Assembly: GCA_003158505.1 (NCBI GenBank)
Contig: PMJK01000082.1
Location: forward strand, 1-13,046
Length of the DNA: 13,046 bases
Direction of reading: 5' to 3'
Source: Holophagaceae bacterium
GTDB taxonomy: Bacteria; Acidobacteriota; Holophagae; Holophagales; Holophagaceae
Of the stretch, positions 6,260 to 13,046 are shown in pieces. The translations under genes and the position numbers were made by a program. The notes beneath the pieces are model-generated. The model had not been told where the DNA came from and searched no databases. It saw nothing but the letters and a program-made list of their open reading frames with translations. Position 1 is the first letter of the stretch. Each line of letters begins with the position of its first letter.

Positions 6260-7219
6260 CTAGGGGCGTTGCGGTGCCGCATCCCCCATGTGGATGACTC
6301 GGATGTCTCCTTTGCCGTCCAGTTCGATGAGGATGGGGAACCAGACCAGGCCCAGGCTTTCGAAGGCGGTCCGGCTGGGGGCGAAGAAGGCGGCTCGCCC
6401 GGCCATTCGGAGCCTTTCCGCAAGCGCTTGCCCTTCCTTCATCAGGGGTTCGGAAAGGCTGGCATCACGCTCGCCCAGACTCCCTGAGGCACTGGGAATG
6501 ATCCAGTTCGTTCCGGTCGGAAGCTCGGGGAGTGGGCCGTCTTCCAAGGGGCAGATCCAGGTGCGGGCGCCGCCCAGCTGGTCCAGCCGAAGATCGCGAT
6601 AATCCAGCCCGGGCAAGGTCCACAGTCGCAGGACTGGCATGGGGCCGCCGAGGAGACCGAAGAGCCGCTGGAATCCCTTCAAGTTTTCCTCCGACGTCGC
6701 GCCCGCGGCGGTCCGGAGGCCGGACAACCGGGCCTCGTCCTGTTCAGCCAAAGTCCAGCAGAGGGCGTGCCGCAGGGCGTAACCGCGAGTCAGGGCTGGG
6801 CCCGCGCCAAGGAGGCGGTCCTCCCAGGCCCGGCGCAGCGTCGGGTCGAAACGGCCGTTCCTCACCTGGACCTGGCCCCACCGCCACAGCGCCAGGGCGG
6901 TCCCCGATTCATGCAGAGACACAGCCTTCAGCGCGGTGCCGATCTGGCCCTGCGGGGCCTTGAAAAGGCGCCGCAGGGCCTCGGCCTCGCTGCGTCCCCG
7001 TCCAGTGGCAAAGGGATTGGTTGGCTGTCCGAGGACCGGATCAAAGGTGGCGGCGGCCCGCAACCATTGATATTCCAGCGCTGCCGTTCCTTTCAAATTC
7101 GGCGTTGGCGGGAGGGGGCTTCCCCAATCGTAGGCCTCCAGCAGGGCGCTTTCCGCGTCCGGTTCACTGGGTGCGGAACTGACGATGGCGGGTGGGGTGG
7201 GCTGGGGCGGAAGGGGCAT
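6260..7219 (-). CDS. Uncharacterised protein, 319 residues
   Basis: No family is recognised with confidence. The protein starts with a Pro-rich segment (MPLPPQPTPPAIVSS), continues with a mostly helical middle rich in Ala, Leu and Arg, and ends in a segment (RAAFFAPSRTAFESLGLVWF then PILIELDGKGDIRVI) that looks like the last strands of a thioredoxin-like fold, where WFP precedes a D-G turn. There is no CXXC motif, so any such domain would not be a dithiol oxidoreductase. No signal peptide or membrane helix is evident. The ATG at 7219 is chosen, but the ribosome binding site is weak; an in-frame GTG at 7279 would add 20 residues and overlap the pyrF start. It is transcribed divergently from pyrF and converges with the M1 peptidase gene. 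High-GC codon use typical of the window supports it as coding. Confidence 0.7.
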   Translation of the reverse strand: MPLPPQPTPPAIVSSAPSEPDAESALLEAYDWGSPLPPTPNLKGTAALEYQWLRAAATFDPVLGQPTNPFATGRGRSEAEALRRLFKAPQGQIGTALKAVSLHESGTALALWRWGQVQVRNGRFDPTLRRAWEDRLLGAGPALTRGYALRHALCWTLAEQDEARLSGLRTAAGATSEENLKGFQRLFGLLGGPMPVLRLWTLPGLDYRDLRLDQLGGARTWICPLEDGPLPELPTGTNWIIPSASGSLGERDASLSEPLMKEGQALAERLRMAGRAAFFAPSRTAFESLGLVWFPILIELDGKGDIRVIHMGDAAPQRP

Positions 7220-7269
7220 ATGGAGTCTCTTGATGGCAGAATGGTCCTCCGCATCATACGGGAGTCTCC

Positions 7270-7995
7270 TTGTCTTCACCCGCTTTGACCCTCACCGCCC
7301 GCGAGCGCCTCGTGGTGGCCCTGGATGTACCGACGGCCAAGGAGGCCCTGGCCATGGCCGATCGGCTGGCGGGCCGCGTGGGCATGCTCAAGGTGGGCTT
7401 GGAACTCTTTTGCGCCGAGGGACCTTCCTTCGTGAAAGCTTTGCAGGCGCGGGTGCCGGTCTTCCTCGACCTGAAGCTGCACGACATTCCCACCACGGTC
7501 CGGCGGGCCCTGGATGCCCTGTTGAAGCTGGATCCCCGCCTGATCGATGTCCATGCCCAGGGCGGCCCGGCGATGCTGGAGGCGGCGGTGGAGGCTGTCA
7601 GTGCCCACCGGAGGGCTGGCGGCCAGACGGAATTGCTGGCGGTGACCGTCCTCACCAGCCTGGACCGGGAGGCCTTGGCGGCCCTGGGGCATGCGGGGCA
7701 GCCGGAGGATCTCGCCTTGGCCTATGCGAAACTCGCCCATCGGGCCGGCTGCGGGGGCGTGATCTGTTCCGCCTGGGAGGCAGCAGCCATCCGGGATGCC
7801 TGTGGTGAAGGGTTCCACCGCCTGACCCCGGGCATCCGCCCGGCCGGCGCCGCCACCCAGGACCAGGCCCGCGTCATGACCCCAGCCCAGGCCCTGAAAC
7901 AGGGTTCGACCTGGCTGGTGGTGGGGCGCCCCATCACTCACGCCACCGATCCCGCCGCTGCGGCAGAAGCCATCGTGGCTGAAATGGAACTTTGA
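7270..7995 (+). CDS. pyrF: Orotidine 5'-phosphate decarboxylase
   Basis: This cytoplasmic enzyme converts OMP to UMP, the last step of de novo pyrimidine synthesis. The 241 residues match the usual bacterial PyrF length. The (beta/alpha)8 barrel opens with LVVALDVPT (D19) and KVGLELF (K41), then the catalytic signature FLDLKLHDIPTTV with D67, K69 and D72. The phosphate loop near the end reads LVVGRPITHATDP, preceded by LTPGIRP. The start is TTG at 7270, supported by GGGAG at 7260-7264 five bases upstream; no ATG fits in frame at this end. The last base of its stop is shared with the following ATG (TGATG), so it forms an operon with the membrane protein gene. The promoter must lie within the upstream divergent gene or the 50-base gap. 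Confidence 0.96.
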   Translation: MSSPALTLTARERLVVALDVPTAKEALAMADRLAGRVGMLKVGLELFCAEGPSFVKALQARVPVFLDLKLHDIPTTVRRALDALLKLDPRLIDVHAQGGPAMLEAAVEAVSAHRRAGGQTELLAVTVLTSLDREALAALGHAGQPEDLALAYAKLAHRAGCGGVICSAWEAAAIRDACGEGFHRLTPGIRPAGAATQDQARVMTPAQALKQGSTWLVVGRPITHATDPAAAAEAIVAEMEL

Positions 7996-8537
7996 TGAGC
8001 GTGGGAACTCCCCTCGTCTTCAGACCGTCCTTCGCCCAGCGGGCCATGGCCATGCTTCTCTTCGCGGGCTCGTGGATGGTGGGCGTCCGCGCCCTGGCCC
8101 AGATCATGGAACGGCTCCCGATCCTGCGGGCTTCCTTGAAGGTGGCCGAGTCCGCAGGGGAACCCACCTGGTCCTTCTGGATCGCCGTGGCGGCAGCCTT
8201 TGGCGCCGTAGTGGCCGGTAGTCTGCTCCTGCTGGGGACCCTGCTCGGCGTGCTGATGGTCGAGGGCTCCCAGGTGCTGGTGGATGAACTGGGCCTGGCC
8301 GTGGAGCACAATGCCCTGCCGGCCCCCCTGGCGCGGAAATTCGGCGCGGGGAGGCTGCTCTGGAAACAGGTGTCCCGCCTCGAACGGTCGGGCCCGTTCT
8401 TCCTGCTGAGGGGCGGCGGTGACCCGGGGGACGGTGGCCGGAAGGATCCGAACCTCCGCATCCTTCTGGTGGACGAACTGGAACGCCTGATTCTCACCAT
8501 CCTCGAACGCAGCCCGAACCTGAAGCAGGAGGAGTGA
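7995..8537 (+). CDS. Two-helix membrane protein with a PH-like cytoplasmic region
   Basis: This 180-residue protein has two hydrophobic segments, about residues 17-37 (MAMLLFAGSWMVGVRALAQ) and 61-88 (WIAVAAAFGAVVAGSLLLLG onward). A region of about 90 residues follows with a strand-rich pattern, VLVDELGLAVEH, LLWKQVSRLERSGPFFLLRG and an ending amphipathic helix. The phrase of alternating strands with W-K and G-P-F-F-L-L-R-G recalls bacterial PH-like domains placed after a membrane hairpin, but this match is by eye only. ATG at 7995 overlaps the pyrF stop (TGATG), pointing to translational coupling; a TTG one codon earlier is also in frame. The function is unknown, and nothing links it to pyrimidine synthesis except its place. 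It ends one base before the convergent radical SAM gene, with no visible terminator. Confidence 0.8.
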   Translation: MSVGTPLVFRPSFAQRAMAMLLFAGSWMVGVRALAQIMERLPILRASLKVAESAGEPTWSFWIAVAAAFGAVVAGSLLLLGTLLGVLMVEGSQVLVDELGLAVEHNALPAPLARKFGAGRLLWKQVSRLERSGPFFLLRGGGDPGDGGRKDPNLRILLVDELERLILTILERSPNLKQEE

Positions 8538-8538
8538 T

Positions 8539-10194
8539 TCAGGCTTTCGGGCGGCTGAGGTAGGCTTCGGCGCCCTTCATCTCGGCCGTGGGTCCGTGAG
8601 CGGGCTTCCTCTGGCCAGGCTTGCCGCGGTTGAGTCCCCACAGGCCCGCCAATTCCGTGGCCTCGGGATTGCCCGGTGCCAGCGCTGTTACTTCGGCCAA
8701 GTCGGTGCGGGCCAGGTCGAGGCGCCCTTGTTTTTCCCGTAACAGGGCCCGCTTCATGAAGCCCCAGGGATTCGTCGGCTCCCGCGCGATGATCTCGGCG
8801 TATTCCGTTTCTGCCTCGATCCAGCGGCCCTCCTCCTCGGCAGCCTCGCCGCAGAGCAGGTTGGTGACGGCGCAGAAGCCCAGCCAGCGCTTCTGCTCGG
8901 CGAACTCGATCGGAGAGAAGCGGGATTTCGCCTTGGTCCGTTGCGTAGCCTGATCCAGGTGCCGGAGGGCTTTCTCCGTGTGCGCGTCCACCCGCGCGAA
9001 GATCTCGGCGTCGCCGCTGGTCCGATAGAAGTCCCGCCGAATACGGCCCTCTGCGCGGTACTGGTCGAACATCCGGGTGCCGGGGTAGAGGGCCAGAGGG
9101 CTGATCTGGCAATCGCTGGGCCGGGTGTCGCGAATGAAGGCCGCGCTCTCTTCAACATCGGCCCAGGTCTCGCCGGGGATGCCGGTGATCAGGTAGATGC
9201 CGAGGTTCATGCCCACCTTGCGCACCAGGCCCAGGGCCCGCCGGGCATGGCGCAGGTTGGTGCCCTTGTCCAGCAGGGCCAGGACCCGCTCGCTTCCATG
9301 TTCCACACCGAATTGCATGAACTCGCAGCCCGCCCGCTTCATGGCCACCAGGCGGTCCTCGTCCACCAGGTTCACGCGGCTTTGACAATTCCACAGGGGG
9401 TGCAGGCCATCCTTCTGGATGCCATCCATCAATTCCAGCACCCGGCCCCGGTTGGCGGTGAAGGTATCGTCGCGGAAACTGAAGTAGGTGAGGCCATATT
9501 GCTGTCGCAGAAGCCGCATCTCGCGAAGCACCGAATCGGCACTGCGGAAGCGGATGGAGGTGCCCCAGAACTCAGGCGTGTTGCAGAAGTTGCAGGTGGC
9601 TGGGCAGCCGCGGCTGGTGCTCAGGTAGGCCAGCTGGCTCTTATCGTCGAGGAAGTCCGCCTCCAAATGCTCCGCGGGGAAACCCACCATATCCAGGTCT
9701 TCCAGGGGCGGCTGGGGCAGGGTGGCTCCCTCCCGGAGGATGAGGCCCGGGGTCCGCTTCCACAGATCCGAACCAGGGGCGGTCTTCAGGCGTTCGACGA
9801 TCCCGAGGAGCGCAGTCTCGCCCTCGCCCTGCACGATGGCGTCCAGGGGCGGACAGTCCTCGAAGACCTCCTCGGCCAAGTGCGTGGGGTGGGGGCCTCC
9901 GGTCAGGAGGATCGCATCGGGGCAGGCCTCCCGAGCCCAGGCGAGCAATTCACAGGAACGCTTCCGGTTGAAGGTGAACATGGAAATGCCCAGCACTGCG
10001 GGGCTCTGAGCCCTGAAGTACGCGAGAACCTCCTTCCGGCCCTGGCCGCTCAGGTTCGCCACACAGCAGGGAAAGGACCGGGACTTGAGCATGGCCTGCA
10101 GGTAGCCGAGACCAATGGGCAGAAAGGTCATCCACTCGTCCCCGAAGCCACTTCGGGGGGCGCTGTAGGCAAGAAGGGTACGGATCGATGTCAT
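8539..10194 (-). CDS. B12-binding radical SAM protein with TPR-like C-terminus
   Basis: The product has 551 residues. The N-terminal part (to about 140) is a cobalamin-binding Rossmann-like domain with GLGYLQAMLKS, a strand ILLTGGPHPTHLAEEVF and IVQGEGE, as in the class B methylase-like radical SAM group. The radical SAM core follows with RGCPATCNFC, whose C197, C201 and C204 bind the [4Fe-4S] cluster, then FSFRDDTFT, QFGVEHGSE and LITGIPGET. The last 130 residues carry helix pairs (WIEAETEYAEIIAREPTNPW, GRLDLARTDLAEVTALAPGN) that look like TPR repeats. ATG at 10194 is chosen because the protein begins TSIRTLLAYSAP, typical of the family; a 34-residue upstream extension in frame looks non-coding. 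The cobalamin site lacks an obvious DxHxxG motif. The substrate is unknown; related proteins methylate or rearrange lipids and natural products. It is transcribed away from the PilZ gene. Confidence 0.93.
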   Translation of the reverse strand: MTSIRTLLAYSAPRSGFGDEWMTFLPIGLGYLQAMLKSRSFPCCVANLSGQGRKEVLAYFRAQSPAVLGISMFTFNRKRSCELLAWAREACPDAILLTGGPHPTHLAEEVFEDCPPLDAIVQGEGETALLGIVERLKTAPGSDLWKRTPGLILREGATLPQPPLEDLDMVGFPAEHLEADFLDDKSQLAYLSTSRGCPATCNFCNTPEFWGTSIRFRSADSVLREMRLLRQQYGLTYFSFRDDTFTANRGRVLELMDGIQKDGLHPLWNCQSRVNLVDEDRLVAMKRAGCEFMQFGVEHGSERVLALLDKGTNLRHARRALGLVRKVGMNLGIYLITGIPGETWADVEESAAFIRDTRPSDCQISPLALYPGTRMFDQYRAEGRIRRDFYRTSGDAEIFARVDAHTEKALRHLDQATQRTKAKSRFSPIEFAEQKRWLGFCAVTNLLCGEAAEEEGRWIEAETEYAEIIAREPTNPWGFMKRALLREKQGRLDLARTDLAEVTALAPGNPEATELAGLWGLNRGKPGQRKPAHGPTAEMKGAEAYLSRPKA

Positions 10195-10309
10195 GGGTCG
10201 GATTCCAGGCCTTCCCAGTCTAGTGGTGCCATCGGGGCATCGGCGGGTTTTGTTAGACGCTCTGAAGGACCCCTTGCATGATGGAAGCAGGAGCACTCAT
10301 GGAGGAATC
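10195..10309. other. Divergent intergenic region between radical SAM and PilZ genes
   Basis: This 115-base stretch must hold both promoters. No pair of boxes is convincing. On the plus side an ATG at 10299 opens only an eight-codon frame that overlaps the ribosome binding site of the PilZ gene, which could be a chance or a leader frame. Confidence 0.4.
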
Positions 10310-11449
10310 TTGGCCGGCAACGTGATCCGGAATTCGGGGACCATCTCGGAGATCATCAGCCGCGCCTGCCAACGGCACGAGATGTTGATCCTGGTGACCC
10401 CCTATCTCCGGTTCGAGTCATCCTTCCTCAAGAGCGATCAAACGGAGATCCAGGTGGCAGCCACCATGAGCCGGGAGGACGCCACCTATGGGCTGCGGAA
10501 TGCGGGCCTGAAGATGCGGTTTCCCAATGGCGTCACCTTCCTTGAGGCGCCCACGGAATTGAAGGGCTTCGGGATGGCCGATGGCCGACGGACCCTGCGT
10601 CTGTCGATACCGGAGATCCTGCAGGAGGAGGACTATCGCGGGTCCTACCGGGTAGATCGGGTGGGCCGGGTGCCGGTGACCTTCAGCACACCCAAGTACG
10701 ACCTGGTCATCGGGACGCTGGTGGACATCAGCACCACGGGGGCGAGGATCTTCAGCTCCCGTGAATTTGAAGAGGGGGAATTTCTTCCGGGCGATGACAT
10801 GGCCGTCACCATCCAACTGACGGACTTCATTCGGATCAACACCCGAGTGAAGCTTCGACATGTCCGTGGCCGGACATGGGGCGTGGAGTACCGCCCCCAG
10901 CTGGATGAGCACCTGCTCCACCCCCTCTCTCGCTGGGTGTTCGAGAAGCGGGAGGAGGACCTGGAACGCATGACACGGCGGGGCGTGGAGACCGCACCGA
11001 TTTCGGGCGTCTCTCTGCCACAGCCGAGCCAGCCGATAGGACTGGTCCTGGTGTCGGGGGATGCTGCCCTGGAAGTCGCCCTTCAGGACCTGCTCGGTGG
11101 CTTTCAGCCCCTGCGTCGGATACCTCCGACCATGTCCGCCCTGAAGGAGGCCTTCAATCAAAGACCGGCCCTGGTGCTCTACCATCTGCCCAGCCTCAGC
11201 CTGGATGAGCGCAGGCGGCTGAAGCCCCTGGTGGAGACCCTCCAGGGGCGGGTGCCCTTCCTGCTGCTCGGCACAGGCGTGGAGGGAGGTGCCCTGCTAG
11301 AGCTGGGCAGTGAGCTGAAGGCGGCGGTTTCCATTGTCTTCAATCCCGAACGCGGCATTTTCTTTCAACGTCTTGTGCAGGGAATCCTGAGGCGCCTCTA
11401 TGAGGGTGGCGAATCTCCCATGGCGCCTGTGGAGACCGAAGCCCCCTGA
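10310..11449 (+). CDS. PilZ-domain protein with degenerate receiver-like C-terminus
   Basis: This 379-residue cytoplasmic protein has three parts. An N-terminal domain (1-105) resembles the flagellar-brake YcgR-type N domain: SRACQRHEMLILVTPYLRFE, a strand-rich pattern ending FGMADGRRTLRLSIP. The PilZ domain (about 108-215) has R110 and R114 (RGSYR) and DISTTG (D139, S141, G144), which together bind cyclic di-GMP in this family. The C-terminal 135 residues read like a response-regulator fold (IGLVLVSGD, ALVLYHLPSL, VPFLLLGTG, ILRRLYEGG), but the phosphoacceptor Asp position is H292, so phosphorylation is not expected. The start is TTG at 10310, with GGAGG at 10301-10305 four bases upstream; a GTG at 10322 is the alternative. 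It likely senses c-di-GMP to affect motility, adhesion or gene control; the partner is unknown. Confidence 0.85.
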   Translation: MAGNVIRNSGTISEIISRACQRHEMLILVTPYLRFESSFLKSDQTEIQVAATMSREDATYGLRNAGLKMRFPNGVTFLEAPTELKGFGMADGRRTLRLSIPEILQEEDYRGSYRVDRVGRVPVTFSTPKYDLVIGTLVDISTTGARIFSSREFEEGEFLPGDDMAVTIQLTDFIRINTRVKLRHVRGRTWGVEYRPQLDEHLLHPLSRWVFEKREEDLERMTRRGVETAPISGVSLPQPSQPIGLVLVSGDAALEVALQDLLGGFQPLRRIPPTMSALKEAFNQRPALVLYHLPSLSLDERRRLKPLVETLQGRVPFLLLGTGVEGGALLELGSELKAAVSIVFNPERGIFFQRLVQGILRRLYEGGESPMAPVETEAP

Positions 11450-11485
11450 GGGATGTCAAGGCTCGTTCGATCCCCAGGAGCCCGC

Positions 11486-11491
11486 TAGAAT
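11486..11491 (+). promoter_or_regulatory. Possible -10 element before purL
   Basis: TAGAAT lies 19 bases before the purL ATG and fits a sigma-70 -10 box, but there is no clear -35 box 16-18 bases upstream. If real, the leader would be short, with the transcript starting about 13 bases before the start codon and including GGAG at 11502-11505. No purine riboswitch fits in such a leader. Confidence 0.3.
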
Positions 11492-11510
11492 CAAGGCTTC
11501 CGGAGCCTCC

Positions 11511-13046
11511 ATGTCTGCTGCCCACGAACCGGCCGTCACCGAATCCCTGGCCCTGGAACTGGGGCTGTCGAAGGACGAGTGGCAGGTCATCCTGCGCCTC
11601 CTGGAGGGCCGCCTGCCCACCTATCCTGAGCTGGGCGTGTTCAGTGCCATGTGGAGCGAGCATTGCTCCTACAAGTCCAGCCGCCTCCACCTGAAGAACC
11701 TGCCCACGGAAGGCCCCCGGGTGATCCAGGGTCCCGGCGAAAACGCGGGCGTGGTGGACATCGGCGATGGCTGGGCCGTGGCCTTCAAGATGGAGAGCCA
11801 TAACCACCCCAGCTTCATCGAACCCTACCAGGGTGCCGCCACGGGCGTGGGCGGCATCCTCCGCGATGTCTTCACCATGGGTGCGCGGCCCCTGGCGAAT
11901 CTGAACTCCCTTCGCTTCGGCGAGCTCGACGCGCCGCGCATGAAGGGTCTGGTGAAGGGCGTGGCCGCAGGCATCGCGGGCTACGGCAACTGCATGGGCA
12001 TCCCCATGCTGGGCGGCGATGCGGCCTTCGATGCCAGCTACAACGGCAACATTCTGGTGAACGCCTTCACCCTGGGTGTGCTGCGCAGCGACAAGATCTT
12101 CAAGGGGTTTGCCTCGGGCGTCGGCAACAAGATGATGTACATCGGCTCGAAGACAGGCCGGGACGGCATCCACGGGGCCAGCATGGCCTCGGCGGAATTC
12201 GGCGAGGGCAGCGAGGAGAAGCGCCCCACGGTCCAAGTGGGCGATCCCTTCACCGAGAAGCTGCTGCTGGAGGCCTGCCTGGAGATTTTCCAGACCGACT
12301 GGGTCATCGGCATCCAGGACATGGGCGCCGCCGGGCTCACGTCCAGCAGCTTCGAGATGGCCAGCCGCGCGGGCACGGGCCTGGAGATCCGCCTGGACCA
12401 GGTGCCCATGCGCGAGGAGGGCATGACGCCCTTTGAGCTCATGCTCAGCGAGAGCCAGGAGCGCATGCTGCTGGTGGCGCGGCCGGACTGCGAGGAGCGG
12501 ATCATCGCCGTGCTGCACAAGTGGGGTCTCGATGCCTGCGTGGTGGGCGAGGTGACTGACAGCGGCCGCTTCATCGGCAGCTGGCACGGGGCGCCTGTTA
12601 TCAACCTGCCCATCCAGCCCCTGGTGGATGCGGCGCCCAAGTACGACCGCCCCCGCCAGCGGCCGGGCTACTTGGATGCGGTGAACGCCGCGCCCATGCC
12701 AGCGGACCTCAAGCCCACCGAAGTGGAGCGCAGCTTGCGGCAGATCCTCCAGGCGCCCACGGTGGCCAGCAAGCGGTGGATCTTCGAGCAGTACGACGGC
12801 ACCGTGCGCAGCAACACCCTGCTGGGCATGGGGCGTGGCGACGCGGGCATCATCCGGGTGAAGGACGAGGCGGGCCAGGACACGGGCAAGGCCGTGGCCA
12901 TGAGCAGCGATTGCAACAGCCGCTTCTGCTACCTGGATCCCTTTTGGGGCGCCGCCCACGCCGTGGCCGAGGCCTGCCGCAACCTGGCCTGCGTCGGCGC
13001 CGAGCCCATCGGCCTCACGGATTGCCTCAACTACGGCAACCCCGAG
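11511..13046 (+). CDS. purL: Phosphoribosylformylglycinamidine synthase, synthetase subunit (3' end outside window)
   Basis: PurL turns FGAR, ATP and ammonia from glutamine into FGAM in the fourth step of de novo purine synthesis; in bacteria with the small form it works with PurQ and PurS in the cytoplasm. The window shows 512 residues from the ATG; the small form is about 740, so the C-terminal third is missing. Visible hallmarks are VFSAMWSEHCSYKSS with catalytic H51, GPGENAGVVDIGDG, MESHNHPSFIEPYQGAATGV (E95, H97, N98, H99, P100), LGGDAAFDASYNGN, IGIQDMGAAGLTSSS, and, in the second half, DCNSRFCYLDPFWGAAHAVAEA. Starting close to the SEHCSYK motif identifies the short form without the N-terminal PurS-like region. 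GGAG at 11502-11505 lies five bases before the ATG. The frame is open to the right edge. Confidence 0.97.
   Translation, partial: MSAAHEPAVTESLALELGLSKDEWQVILRLLEGRLPTYPELGVFSAMWSEHCSYKSSRLHLKNLPTEGPRVIQGPGENAGVVDIGDGWAVAFKMESHNHPSFIEPYQGAATGVGGILRDVFTMGARPLANLNSLRFGELDAPRMKGLVKGVAAGIAGYGNCMGIPMLGGDAAFDASYNGNILVNAFTLGVLRSDKIFKGFASGVGNKMMYIGSKTGRDGIHGASMASAEFGEGSEEKRPTVQVGDPFTEKLLLEACLEIFQTDWVIGIQDMGAAGLTSSSFEMASRAGTGLEIRLDQVPMREEGMTPFELMLSESQERMLLVARPDCEERIIAVLHKWGLDACVVGEVTDSGRFIGSWHGAPVINLPIQPLVDAAPKYDRPRQRPGYLDAVNAAPMPADLKPTEVERSLRQILQAPTVASKRWIFEQYDGTVRSNTLLGMGRGDAGIIRVKDEAGQDTGKAVAMSSDCNSRFCYLDPFWGAAHAVAEACRNLACVGAEPIGLTDCLNYGNPE

Noticed and set aside
7229..7258. Promoter for pyrF (TTGATG with TCATAC)
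   Set aside because: Spacing is 18 bases, but transcription would start downstream of the pyrF ribosome binding site, leaving no usable leader.
7934..9112. A 392-codon minus-strand frame
   Set aside because: It spans the convergent end of two real genes in the wrong frame, with Arg/Pro/Ser-rich low complexity and no motif.
8941..10281. A 446-codon plus-strand frame
   Set aside because: It is opposite the radical SAM gene, whose CXXXCXXC and other motifs are unambiguous. The product is low-complexity and its start has no ribosome binding site.
11340..12959. A 539-codon open frame on the minus strand
   Set aside because: It lies opposite purL, which shows clear catalytic motifs in its frame. 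The antisense product is rich in Ala, His, Gly and Val from mirrored GC-rich codons and matches no family.

Overview
The window is a GC-rich chromosomal segment of a Gram-negative bacterium. It has an RND inner-membrane exchanger, a secreted M1-type peptidase, PilZ signalling and standard housekeeping genes. Codon use and the mix of families remind me of Acidobacteriota of the Geothrix/Holophaga group, but this is an impression from composition, not a proven placement. No transposase, phage gene or CRISPR array is visible.

Layout from left to right. (1) Positions 1-3528 hold a tightly packed plus-strand gene string: the 3' part of an RND efflux permease, a small YgaP-type (DUF2892) membrane protein, a 57-residue DUF6132-like membrane protein with a CX4C motif, a soluble single-domain rhodanese, a thioredoxin, and a membrane-anchored rhodanese. 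Gaps are 0-12 bases and several starts overlap the preceding stop, so this looks like one operon. Its content suggests persulfide or sulfane-sulfur handling coupled to thiol reduction and export. (2) Positions 3529-4098 are a gene-poor stretch with lower GC. It contains a broken acidic reading frame, an imperfect inverted repeat, an array of TCGAAT motifs spaced one helical turn apart, and a short GGTC tandem repeat. (3) Positions 4099-4259 carry a complete minus-strand initiator tRNA gene (tRNA-fMet, CAT) with a recognisable promoter and an intrinsic terminator. (4) Positions 4312-6255 encode a secreted M1-family metallopeptidase. It converges on a minus-strand gene of unknown function (6260-7219). 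(5) Divergent from that gene, pyrF (orotidine 5'-phosphate decarboxylase) starts with TTG and is translationally coupled to a two-helix membrane protein. (6) A minus-strand B12-binding radical SAM protein with a TPR-like tail (8539-10194) converges on the pyrF unit and diverges from a plus-strand PilZ protein that carries a degenerate receiver-like C-terminus. (7) The window ends inside purL (phosphoribosylformylglycinamidine synthase), from 11511 to the right edge.

The most interesting parts are the sulfur/RND operon with two rhodaneses flanking a thioredoxin, and the repeat-rich spacer between that operon and the initiator tRNA. The remainder is ordinary core genome with some uncharacterised proteins. 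Many long antisense frames, especially opposite purL and the radical SAM gene, are by-products of GC-rich codon use and are not annotated as genes.
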